Below are positions 15,958 through 24,014 of a stretch of 64,000 bases of DNA, in pieces. The position numbers and the translations under genes were made by a program. Origin of the DNA: Neorhizobium sp. UBA3556 (GTDB taxonomy: Bacteria > Pseudomonadota > Alphaproteobacteria > Rhizobiales > Rhizobiaceae); the NCBI GenBank assembly GCA_002376235.1, contig DFNX01000017.1, forward strand, positions 62,001 through 126,000, written 5' to 3'. The notes under the pieces were generated by a model, which did no database searches, was not told where the DNA came from, and was given only the letters and a program-made list of their open reading frames with translations. How positions within the stretch are numbered: position 1 is the stretch's first letter; the number at the start of each line of letters is the position of its first letter.

Positions 15958-17460
15958 ATGCTGGAACTCCGCAACATCAAGAAAAGCTTTGGCAGGATCG
16001 AAGTCCTGCACGGGGTTGATCTCACCGTTCAGGCGGGTGAGGTCCATGCGCTTCTCGGCGAGAACGGTGCCGGTAAATCGACGCTGATGAAGGTCCTGTG
16101 CGGTCTGCTCAGGCCGAGTGAAGGCGAAGTCTGCCTCGACGGAGAGGTGCGCCATTTCAGCGACTACAACGAGGCCATCGATGCGGGCATCGGTGTTGTT
16201 TTTCAGGAATTTTCGCTGGTTCCGTATCTGAACGCTGTCGAAAACATGTTTCTGGCACGCGAACTCAGCAATGGCCTGGGTTTCATGAAACGTGCGGCCA
16301 TGCGCAAGCGGGCAGCAGAAATCATGAAGCAGCTCGGTATTGCCATTCCGCTCGATGTGCCGATCCGAAATCTTTCAGTCGCCGAACAGCAGTTCGTCGA
16401 GATCGCCAAGGCTCTGGCGCTCGATGCCCGCATTCTCGTGCTTGACGAGCCGACGGCGACATTGACCCCGGCCGAAGTGGAACATCTCTTCCATGTCATG
16501 CGCAGCCTGCGGTCTCAGGGGGTGGCCATCATCTTCATCTCGCATCACCTCGAAGAGATTTTCGAGATCTGCGATCGCATCACGGTGCTGCGTGACGGCG
16601 AATATGTCGCCTCCTGTGCGGTCAGCGATGTCGATCAGGCACGGCTCGTTGAAATGATGGTCGGACGCCGGATCGAAAACAGCTTTCCGCCAAAGCCGGT
16701 CATTCCGGCCGACGCCAGGACCGTGCTCGAAGTTGAGGAAGTCCAGCTTGCAAAGGGCGGCCCGGTATCGAGCTTCGCCCTGCGCGCGGGAGAAATCCTC
16801 GGATTTGCCGGCCTGGTCGGGTCCGGACGCACGGAAACCGTTCTTGCCATGCTGGGAGCCTACAGTGCCACACGCTGCAAGCTGCTGATCAATGGCGTCG
16901 AAATCCGGTTCGCAGATCCTTCCGAAGCGTTGGGCGCAGGCATCGGCCTATTGCCGGAAAGCCGTAAGGAACAGGGGCTGATTACCAGTTTTCCGATCCT
17001 GCATAATGTCTCGCTCAACAATTACGGCAAGTATCTGCTGGGTCATTTCTTCATCAACCGCACCCGCGAACTAGAGGATACGCGCACCGCCATGCAGCGT
17101 GTTCGGGTAAAGGCGCCGAGCCCTCATGCGCGGGTCGATACGCTGTCGGGCGGGAACCAGCAGAAGGTCGTGATCGCCCGCTGGATCAACCACAACATGA
17201 AGATACTGATCTTCGACGAGCCCACCCGCGGCATCGATGTCGGCGCCAAGGCGGAAATCTACCAACTCATGCGCGAATTCACCGCCCAGGGCTACTCCAT
17301 CATCATGATTTCGTCGGAACTGCCTGAAGTCATCGGCATGTCCGACCGGGTCTGTGTCTTCCGCTCCGGAGGCATCGTCGCGACCGTCGAGGGCGACGCC
17401 ATCACTTCCGAGCAGATCATGACCCATGCAACAACCGGGAGGACAAAACATGTCGCATGA
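15958..17460 (+). CDS. Sugar/polyol ABC transporter, ATPase (RbsA class)
   Basis: A 500-aa ATPase with two nucleotide-binding halves. The first has Walker A G-E-N-G-A-G-K at 34-40 and a normal Walker B (I-L-V-L-D-E-P). The second, starting near 255, has the degenerate P-loop G-L-V-G-S-G-R-T-E usual for RbsA proteins, but a good signature, L-S-G-G-N-Q-Q-K, near 395-402. ATG 15958 follows GGAGGG; the frame is open much further upstream through the binding-protein gene, but that part is an artefact. The permease start lies inside its last codons. Confidence 0.94.
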   Translation: MLELRNIKKSFGRIEVLHGVDLTVQAGEVHALLGENGAGKSTLMKVLCGLLRPSEGEVCLDGEVRHFSDYNEAIDAGIGVVFQEFSLVPYLNAVENMFLARELSNGLGFMKRAAMRKRAAEIMKQLGIAIPLDVPIRNLSVAEQQFVEIAKALALDARILVLDEPTATLTPAEVEHLFHVMRSLRSQGVAIIFISHHLEEIFEICDRITVLRDGEYVASCAVSDVDQARLVEMMVGRRIENSFPPKPVIPADARTVLEVEEVQLAKGGPVSSFALRAGEILGFAGLVGSGRTETVLAMLGAYSATRCKLLINGVEIRFADPSEALGAGIGLLPESRKEQGLITSFPILHNVSLNNYGKYLLGHFFINRTRELEDTRTAMQRVRVKAPSPHARVDTLSGGNQQKVVIARWINHNMKILIFDEPTRGIDVGAKAEIYQLMREFTAQGYSIIMISSELPEVIGMSDRVCVFRSGGIVATVEGDAITSEQIMTHATTGRTKHVA

Positions 17461-18436
17461 TGCGGACGCTATCACCGGCGGGCAGGCACAGGCCTCCACC
17501 ACTCCAATCTGGAAATCGATGCTTCATTCGCCATTGGCATTACCGCTGGCAGGTCTCATCGTCGTTTCGATCCTGATGGGCTTTGCCTCCGACAATTTCT
17601 TTTCCGTCTCGAACATCCTCAACGTTTTGAGACAGGTGTCGATCGTCGCTATTCTTGCGGTCGGCATGACCTTTGTCATCCTGACCGGCGGCATTGATCT
17701 GTCCGTCGGCGCATTGATGGCGCTCGCCGGAACGATGGCAGCCGGACTGATGGTGCATTTCGGCATGCCGGGCTGGGCGGGGCTTTTGATCGGTATCGCG
17801 ATTGCGGTCGGACTTGGTCTGTTTAACGGGATTCTCGTCGCCTGGGGGCGCATGCCGGCTATCATCGTCACGCTGGCCACCATGGGCATCGCCCGCGGTG
17901 CCGGGCTGATCTATTCGGGCGGCTATCCGATCTCGGGACTGCCCTCGTGGATTTCCTGGTTCGGGGTCGGCCGCATCGGCATAATTCCCGTGCCGGTCAT
18001 CGCCATGGTCATTGTCTACGCGCTGGCTTGGGTGCTTCTGGAGCGCACAGCTTTCGGTCGCCATGTCTATGCGATCGGTGGTAATGAAACGGCAGCAAAA
18101 CTGTCCGGCGTGAAGACGGGGCGGATCAAGCTTGCCGTCTACGCCATCTCGGGCCTGACCGCAGGTCTCGCCGCCATCATTCTCACCGGCCGCCTGATGT
18201 CAGGCCAACCGAATGCGGGTGTCGGTTTCGAGCTCGACGCCATTGCTGCAGTGGTTCTCGGCGGTACGGCGATTGCCGGTGGTCGCGGCCTCATCCTCTG
18301 CACGCTGATCGGAGCGATCCTGCTCGGCATCCTCAATAACGGTCTGAACCTGATGGGGATCAATCCGTATCTGCAGGACATCATCCGCGGCTTCATCATC
18401 CTGCTCGCCATCTACATCGCCCGCGAATGGCGCTGA
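17450..18436 (+). CDS. Sugar/polyol ABC transporter, permease (RbsC class)
   Basis: An inner-membrane permease of 328 aa with about eight to ten transmembrane helices. The family hallmark G-G-I-D-L-S-V-G-A is near 79-87, with a second G-G-x-A-I-A-G-G-R-G near 271-280. ATG 17450 was chosen because GGGAGG at 17437-17442 is well placed; ATG 17426 in the same frame lacks a site. It overlaps the ATPase gene by 11 bp. The first dehydrogenase follows after 40 bp. Confidence 0.93.
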   Translation: MSHDADAITGGQAQASTTPIWKSMLHSPLALPLAGLIVVSILMGFASDNFFSVSNILNVLRQVSIVAILAVGMTFVILTGGIDLSVGALMALAGTMAAGLMVHFGMPGWAGLLIGIAIAVGLGLFNGILVAWGRMPAIIVTLATMGIARGAGLIYSGGYPISGLPSWISWFGVGRIGIIPVPVIAMVIVYALAWVLLERTAFGRHVYAIGGNETAAKLSGVKTGRIKLAVYAISGLTAGLAAIILTGRLMSGQPNAGVGFELDAIAAVVLGGTAIAGGRGLILCTLIGAILLGILNNGLNLMGINPYLQDIIRGFIILLAIYIAREWR

Positions 18437-18476
18437 CTGAAAACTCATCAACATTTCATAACCTCAGGAGAAAGAC

Positions 18477-19208
18477 ATGGCTCAATCATTGGCAGGCAAG
18501 ATCGCTGTCATTACGGGCGCGGCTTCGGGCATTGGCCTGGCAACCACCGAAAAGCTTCTGGCCAACGGCTGCACGGTGGTGATGGTCGACTGGAACGAGA
18601 AGGCGCTAAACGACCTGACCGCCAAGCTCGGCAAAAACGCCATTGCGCAGGTCACCAACCTGCTGGATGCCGAGAGTTGTGCGGCAATGGTGCCGGAAAT
18701 TCTCGAAAAGGTCGATCATATCGACATCCTCTACTGCAATGCCGGCACTTATATCGGCGGCGATCTGACTGAGACGACTGCGGAAGAGATCGACCGCATG
18801 CTGAACCTCAACGTCAATGCCGTCATGAAGAACGTTCATGCCGTCGTGCCACATATGAGCGAGCGCAAGACGGGAGACATCATCGTAACCTGCTCGATTG
18901 CCGGTCATTTCCCGACCCATTGGGAGCCGGTCTATGCCGGTTCCAAATGGGCGGTCACCTGCTTCGTGCAGACCATGCGCCGCCAGATGATCCCTCACGG
19001 TGTCCGCGTCGCCCAGGTCTCTCCAGGTCCGGTCCTTTCCGCCCTTCTTGCCGACTGGCCGGAGGAGAACCTGCGCAAGGCCAAAGAGTCCGGCAGTATC
19101 ATCGAGCCGAGCGAAGTTGCCGATGCCATCGAATACATGCTGACCCGCAATCGCAATGTGACGATCCGCGACATGCTGGTTCTGCCGACCAATTTCGATC
19201 GCGTCTGA
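18477..19208 (+). CDS. Short-chain dehydrogenase, probably a ribitol/pentitol 2-dehydrogenase
   Basis: A Rossmann-fold NAD(P) oxidoreductase of 243 aa. The cofactor motif is G-A-A-S-G-I-G near 13-19, followed by N-A-G near 88-90; the catalytic Y-A-G-S-K is near 155-159. It resembles bacterial ribitol dehydrogenases and is encoded between a sugar/polyol importer and a pentulose kinase. The inferred reaction is oxidation of an imported pentitol to a 2-ketopentose. The specific substrate is an inference from context. Confidence 0.85.
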   Translation: MAQSLAGKIAVITGAASGIGLATTEKLLANGCTVVMVDWNEKALNDLTAKLGKNAIAQVTNLLDAESCAAMVPEILEKVDHIDILYCNAGTYIGGDLTETTAEEIDRMLNLNVNAVMKNVHAVVPHMSERKTGDIIVTCSIAGHFPTHWEPVYAGSKWAVTCFVQTMRRQMIPHGVRVAQVSPGPVLSALLADWPEENLRKAKESGSIIEPSEVADAIEYMLTRNRNVTIRDMLVLPTNFDRV

Positions 19209-19278
19209 GGCAGCTTGGAACATCCCGCTGCGCCCTGTCTCAGCCGGGCGCAGCGATTGCAGCGAAAGGGAGGATGTC

Positions 19279-20913
19279 ATGGACAGCTATTTTATCGGCA
19301 TCGATGTCGGTACAGGTTCGGCCCGTGCCGGCATATTCGACGCGGCGGGCACGATGATGGCCTCCGCCAAGCATGATCTCCTCATCTTTCGTGACGACGA
19401 TGGCCATGTCGAGCAATCGAGTGCGCAGATCTGGCAGGCAGTCTGCGCTGCCATTCGTGATGTGGTTGCGTCAGCCGCGATCGATCCAGCGGCCGTTGCC
19501 GGGCTTGGATTTGACGCCACCTGCTCGCTGGTGGTGGAGGGAGCGTCGAGCGGGGTCGGCGATCCGGCCTATCCAGAGCGGAATGTCATCGTCTGGATGG
19601 ACCATCGGGCACTCGACCAAGCCCGGCGCATCAATGCGACTGGGCACGCGGTCCTGTCCTATGTGGGCGGGGTGATCTCACCGGAAATGGAAACGCCCAA
19701 ACTTCTCTGGCTGAAGGAGAACCGGCCCGACGTCTATTCCAGTGCGCGGAATTTCTTCGATCTCACGGACTTTCTGACGTGGAAATCGACCGGGGCTCTG
19801 GAGCGATCCTCCTGCACGGTCACCTGTAAATGGACCTATCTCGCCCACGAAGATCGCTGGGATGAAAGCTATTTTCGCCAGATCGGCCTTGAAGATCTGG
19901 CGAATGAAGAGTTTCGGCGGATAGGCAAACGTATTGTGCATCCCGGCACGCCACTTGGTGACGGTTTGAGCCGCGAGGCTGCCAGAGCGATGGGATTGCG
20001 GCCCGGCATCGCGGTTGCCGCAGGATTGATCGACGCCCATGCTGGCGGCATTGGTACTGTCGCAGCCAGGGGAGGGGCTCAGGATGCGTCCGCTTGCCTC
20101 GGCTACGTGTTCGGAACCTCATCCTGCACGATGACGACAACGGCCGAGCCGAAATTTGTGCCGGGTATCTGGGGGCCGTATTTTTCGGCCATGGTACCGG
20201 GCATGTGGCTGAACGAAGGCGGGCAGTCCGCTGCCGGTGCGGCAATCGACCAGCTGCTCGGCTTACATCCTTTAGGCAACGAGGCCAGGGAGGCGGCAAA
20301 GCGCGATGGCTCCGGTCTACCGCAATGGCTGGCCAAGCGGGCATTGGCATCCGTCGGACATCCATCAAACACTGTCAGCCTTGCAGGACAGTTGCAGGTC
20401 GTACCGGAATTCCTCGGCAATCGCGCGCCGTTTGCCGACCCGTCGGCCCGTGCAGTGGTCATGGGGCTAGGCATGGAGAACGGCGCGGATAATCTGGTTG
20501 CCCTTTATATCGCTGGTCTTTGCGGACTTGGTTACGGCCTCCGCCAGATTATCGATATCCAGCGCGAAAACGGTGTCTCCGTCTCCACGATTTCAGTTTC
20601 TGGCGGGGCTGGGACCCATCCGCTGACCCGCCAGATTCTCGCCGATGCAACAGGCATTCCGGTCGAAGTAACTGCCTGCCCGGAACCGGTCCTGCTTGGA
20701 TCGGCCATGCTGGCGGCGGTTGCTGCGAAGACCTATCCTGATCTTCAGGCTGCGATGCCTGCGATGTCGGCAGTTGCTGGCCGCTGTGAGCCGGCCATGG
20801 GCAATATCCGTGCACTACACGAGGCGCGTTACCAGGCATTCTTGAAGATACAAACGCTCGCGCGTTTTGTGCGTGGCGACATGGAACCACTGCTGGCGGC
20901 GACGTCTCGCTAA
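19279..20913 (+). CDS. FGGY-family pentulose kinase (D-ribulokinase-like)
   Basis: A sugar kinase of 544 aa. The phosphate-binding motif D-V-G-T-G-S-A-R-A-G lies near 9-18, and the second-domain glycine motif, S-G-G-A-G-T-H-P, near 439-446. Length and the W-M-D-H-R-A segment near 114-119 fit the FGGY pentulose-kinase branch that phosphorylates D-ribulose or related ketopentoses. AGGGAGG precedes ATG 19279. It is flanked by two short-chain dehydrogenases, suggesting that it phosphorylates the ketose they produce, feeding the pentose phosphate pathway. Confidence 0.88.
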   Translation: MDSYFIGIDVGTGSARAGIFDAAGTMMASAKHDLLIFRDDDGHVEQSSAQIWQAVCAAIRDVVASAAIDPAAVAGLGFDATCSLVVEGASSGVGDPAYPERNVIVWMDHRALDQARRINATGHAVLSYVGGVISPEMETPKLLWLKENRPDVYSSARNFFDLTDFLTWKSTGALERSSCTVTCKWTYLAHEDRWDESYFRQIGLEDLANEEFRRIGKRIVHPGTPLGDGLSREAARAMGLRPGIAVAAGLIDAHAGGIGTVAARGGAQDASACLGYVFGTSSCTMTTTAEPKFVPGIWGPYFSAMVPGMWLNEGGQSAAGAAIDQLLGLHPLGNEAREAAKRDGSGLPQWLAKRALASVGHPSNTVSLAGQLQVVPEFLGNRAPFADPSARAVVMGLGMENGADNLVALYIAGLCGLGYGLRQIIDIQRENGVSVSTISVSGGAGTHPLTRQILADATGIPVEVTACPEPVLLGSAMLAAVAAKTYPDLQAAMPAMSAVAGRCEPAMGNIRALHEARYQAFLKIQTLARFVRGDMEPLLAATSR

Positions 20914-20947
20914 ATTGCCGGCCATTTCATATCAGGGAGGACATATC

Positions 20948-21673
20948 ATGCAGTTCCAGGGACAATCGGTCATCATTACCGGTGCAGGCAAGGGCATCGG
21001 TCGTGCTTGCGCAAAGATCATGGCCGAACGCGGCGCCGAGGTCATCGCGCTTGGTCGCACGGCATCCGATCTGGACAGCCTGCGCGACGAGATCGGCGGT
21101 CGATCGGTCGCCGTCGATCTTGCCAACCCGGCTGCAACACGCCGAGCGATGGCCGAGGCCGGCACTACCGATTTCCTTATCAATAGTGCCGGCATCAACG
21201 TGCTGGAATCGAGTTTCGACATGACCGAGGCGGGTTATGAAGCCGTCATGGGTATCAACCTGCGGGCGGCCCTCATCACTTGCCAGGAATTCGGCCGGGC
21301 CCGCGTGGCTGCCGGCGGTGGCGGTGCTATCGTAAACATCACCTCGATTGCCGGGCATCGCGGTTTTGCCGAACACCTTTGTTATGCAGCCTCCAAAGCT
21401 GGTCTCGAAGGTGCCACGCGCGTGCTTGCCAAGGAATTCGGTCCCCACGGCATCCGCGTCAACGCGGTTGCTCCGACGATTACACTGACGGAACTGGCAC
21501 TGGCCGCATGGAGTGATCCGGCGAAGTCCGAGCCGATGATGGTCCGCCATCCTATTGGACGTTTTGCGGAAGTTGATGATGTCGCTCGAACCATTGCCAT
21601 GCTGTTGTCGCCCGAGACGGCCATGGTGAATGGCACCGTCATCAATGTCGATGGCGGCTTTCTGGCCGTCTGA
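20948..21673 (+). CDS. Short-chain dehydrogenase, second enzyme of the pentitol operon
   Basis: A 241-aa Rossmann enzyme with G-A-G-K-G-I-G near 13-19, N-S-A-G near 84-87 and Y-A-A-S-K near 148-152. It is of the L-xylulose reductase/DCXR-like type by overall appearance. ATG 20948 follows GGGAGG; the frame is open from 20867, but that part overlaps the kinase gene. It is the last gene of the operon and may act on a second polyol or on the opposite stereochemistry from the 18477 enzyme. The substrate is not determined. Confidence 0.85.
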   Translation: MQFQGQSVIITGAGKGIGRACAKIMAERGAEVIALGRTASDLDSLRDEIGGRSVAVDLANPAATRRAMAEAGTTDFLINSAGINVLESSFDMTEAGYEAVMGINLRAALITCQEFGRARVAAGGGGAIVNITSIAGHRGFAEHLCYAASKAGLEGATRVLAKEFGPHGIRVNAVAPTITLTELALAAWSDPAKSEPMMVRHPIGRFAEVDDVARTIAMLLSPETAMVNGTVINVDGGFLAV

Positions 21674-21891
21674 CGTTGCCCTGAGACAGCTGTTCTATCG
21701 CCTGATGAAGTGATGGAGGATCCCCCGTGCCAAGAAATTCATCGACGACAGACTTTTTAGCGCAGGGGTTTGAATAACGGGTGACAATCCGGGAGGTCGC
21801 ATTTGGTGGCTCTCGGTTATGCTATCTGGAGAAAAGGAGTGGAATATCCGCCCGGTATCAACGGGCAGCATTCTGTTGTTTGACCCCATCC

Positions 21892-21926
21892 GCCCGGGCC
21901 GGTAGACCAGTAATATCCGGCCGGGC
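21892..21926. promoter_or_regulatory. GC-rich stem-loop between the pentitol operon and rarA
   Basis: GCCCGGGCCGG at 21892-21902 pairs with CCGGCCGGGC at 21917-21926, with one bulged G, around a 14-nt loop. It lies in the 302-bp gap 21674-21975, 50 bp before the rarA ATG. No T-run follows. It may be a terminator-like barrier for the upstream operon or a structure in the rarA leader. No gene is seen in the rest of the gap. Confidence 0.4.
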
Positions 21927-21975
21927 AGCAGTGCAGATGTTGCCGCGGATTGGAAATTATTCCTACGAGGCTAAC

Positions 21976-23292
21976 ATGTCCGATCTTTTCGATGCCGCAC
22001 CCCGCACCGGCTCCATGCCGCTCGCGGCGGAATTGCGCCCGGCAACGCTCGACGAGGTTATCGGCCAGAAGAATGTTCTCGGCGAGGGAACGATGCTGCG
22101 CCGGCGCATTGCCGCCGGGCGGCTCGGCAGCATCATTCTTTATGGCCCGCCGGGTCTCGGGAAGACCTCGATCGCGCGTGCCATCGGTAATATGCTGGGC
22201 AAAAATTTCAGGCCGCTGCATGCGGCGCATAACAATGTGGCCGATATCCGCAAGATTGCCGACGAAGCGCGTATGCGGCCGACGCTATTGTTTGCCGACG
22301 AGGTGCATCGCTTCAGCGCAACGCAGCAGGATCATCTTCTGGCGCTCTGCGAGGAAGGCATTGCCGATTTCATCGGGGCGACGACCGGCAACCCCTATCA
22401 CACGCTGACGCCCGCTCTGATTTCCCGCTCGACCATCCTGAAGCTCGAACCCCTGGCGATCGAGGAGATGGAAGAGGTCGTGCGCCGCGGGCTTGATCAT
22501 CTTGCCGGCAAAGGGATTGCGGTCGAGCTTGCGGCGGCATTGCTGCGACGCATTGCCGGCCGCTCCGGTGGAGATGCGCGCCGTGCTCTCACAGTGCTCG
22601 AAAGCCTCGCCGTCGGACATCCTTCGGGCAAACCTGTGGTGATCACGGAGGAGATGGTCGACGAGGCCTATTCGGCGGCGCCCGTCAATCACGACCGGTC
22701 CGGTGACGCGCATTACGACGTGGTGTCTGCCTTCGTGAAATCCATGCGCGGCTCGGATCCTGATGCGACGCTCTATTGGCTGGCGCGGTTGGTGCATGGC
22801 GGCGAGGATCCGCGCTATATCGCCCGCCGCATCATGATCCACGCCTCGGAGGACGTCGGGCTGGCGGATAATACCGCGCTGCAGACGGCCGTTGCCGCAC
22901 TTCATGCGGTGGAGAAGATCGGTTATCCGGAAGCGCAGATCGTGCTTGCACATGCAGCCCTGCATGTGGCGCGCGCGCCGAAATCGAACTCGGCCTGTCG
23001 CGGCATTTCGCTGGCGCTTGCCCATGTGGCAAGCGAGGCGCCGTCAGCCGTGCCGATGCATCTGCGCGACGCGCATTACAAGGGGGCGGCGGCGCTCGGC
23101 CATGTCGGTTACGCGTTTCCGCATGACGACGGTCGCGGCTGGAGCGATCAGGTCTATGCGCCGGATGTGCCGCGTGGAGCATTCTACCAGAGCGATGCGC
23201 GTGACGCCGGAACCTTCGAGCGGCGGGCGGACGAACATTGGGAGCAGGTAACAGGTCGCGCCACGGCGCGCCGTTTCGGTGACAAACGATAA
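21976..23292 (+). CDS. rarA: Replication-associated recombination protein A (AAA+ ATPase)
   Basis: A 438-aa clamp-loader-like ATPase (RarA/MgsA/WRNIP1 family) that works at stalled replication forks. The Walker A motif G-P-P-G-L-G-K-T is at 57-64 and the Walker B region, L-F-A-D-E-V-H-R-F, near 102-110. The C-terminal MgsA domain includes R-D-A-H-Y-K-G-A. The start was set at ATG 21976 (ACGAGG upstream) because the conserved domain begins directly after it; the frame is open from 21781, but that part is not conserved-looking. A housekeeping gene, apparently unrelated to its neighbours. Confidence 0.95.
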   Translation: MSDLFDAAPRTGSMPLAAELRPATLDEVIGQKNVLGEGTMLRRRIAAGRLGSIILYGPPGLGKTSIARAIGNMLGKNFRPLHAAHNNVADIRKIADEARMRPTLLFADEVHRFSATQQDHLLALCEEGIADFIGATTGNPYHTLTPALISRSTILKLEPLAIEEMEEVVRRGLDHLAGKGIAVELAAALLRRIAGRSGGDARRALTVLESLAVGHPSGKPVVITEEMVDEAYSAAPVNHDRSGDAHYDVVSAFVKSMRGSDPDATLYWLARLVHGGEDPRYIARRIMIHASEDVGLADNTALQTAVAALHAVEKIGYPEAQIVLAHAALHVARAPKSNSACRGISLALAHVASEAPSAVPMHLRDAHYKGAAALGHVGYAFPHDDGRGWSDQVYAPDVPRGAFYQSDARDAGTFERRADEHWEQVTGRATARRFGDKR

Positions 23293-23892
23293 TCAGCCTG
23301 GCTCGGCCAGACCGGATCGCACCCGGTTAACCACCGTCCAGATCAGCAGGACGCAGGCCATGGGCTGGATATGCCATGTCCATTCGGGCAGGGTCTCGAA
23401 TATGGCAACGAGCGCGCCCAAAGCGCCGAAGAGCAGGGCGCGGTCGCTCTTACCCATCGGCCCCTCGTAATTGCGTCCCTTGCCATGCGCGATGCCGAGA
23501 ACGCCGGCAAATTCCGTCAGCACCGCAAGAAATACGATGGCTGCGATCCATGGCAGATTGAAAGGCGCAACCAGTGCGAAGGGAATGTAGAGCGCTGCAT
23601 CCGACACGACGTCGGTAATCTCGTTCAGATAGCCGCCAAGTGCTGATTGCTGCCCATGTTCGCGTGCCAGCATGCCATCAACGGCATTGAAGGCCATGCG
23701 GAGAAACATCCAGATCGGCACGAGCGCAAACAGCGCCGGCAGAGGCTCGATGATCAACACGACGCCGATCGCCACCGAAATGAACGAGGCGAACAGTGTC
23801 ACCTGATTGGCGGTGACGCCAATTGCCGCGAGCCGCACGACCAGCGGGCGAAGAAGGGTCTGGAATGACGACTTCAGTTTGTAGATCGACAT
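23293..23892 (-). CDS. ynbA: CDP-alcohol phosphatidyltransferase-like membrane protein (YnbA-like)
   Basis: A 199-aa integral membrane protein with about five to six helices and the CDP-alcohol phosphotransferase pattern at 69-94. Two of the four usual acidic positions are Asn here: Asn69, Asp72-Gly73, Ala76-Arg77, Gly86, Asn90, Asp94. From memory, E. coli YnbA shows the same substitutions and a very similar N-terminus (M-x-[IL]-Y-x-[IL]-K). That resemblance fixes the start at ATG 23892 rather than the TTG at 23937. The product would join a CDP-lipid to an unknown alcohol. It is divergent from the ynbC-like gene. It ends next to rarA, which converges on it. Confidence 0.85.
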   Translation of the reverse strand: MSIYKLKSSFQTLLRPLVVRLAAIGVTANQVTLFASFISVAIGVVLIIEPLPALFALVPIWMFLRMAFNAVDGMLAREHGQQSALGGYLNEITDVVSDAALYIPFALVAPFNLPWIAAIVFLAVLTEFAGVLGIAHGKGRNYEGPMGKSDRALLFGALGALVAIFETLPEWTWHIQPMACVLLIWTVVNRVRSGLAEPG

Positions 23893-23936
23893 GAAAGCTC
23901 GAATCCGCTTGATTGCGTTCAACAAATGCAGACGCA

Positions 23937-23989
23937 AGTTGAATAAATCAACTGCAAAACTGGGGCATTCATCCGTATAGGGTTACGGA
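23937..23989. promoter_or_regulatory. Two inverted repeats in the divergent ynbA-ynbC promoter region
   Basis: The 122-bp gap between the two starts holds AGTTGA-N5-TCAACT at 23937-23953 and TCCGTA-N6-TACGGA at 23972-23989. Both have perfect 6-bp arms and operator-like spacing. No regulator gene is adjacent, so the binding factor is unknown. The second repeat ends 26 bp before the ynbC-like ATG. Confidence 0.4.
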
Positions 23990-24014
23990 ACAGATGGGCG
24001 GGAGTGACAAGAGC

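Noticed and set aside
14556..16025. A 489-codon minus-strand frame across the AraC, RbsB-like and ATPase genes
   Set aside because: It runs opposite three clear genes and their junctions and shows no family features.
23905..23937. A TTG start adding 15 residues to the YnbA-like protein
   Set aside because: The family-like N-terminus begins at ATG 23892, and the longer version would run into the inverted repeat of the divergent promoter.
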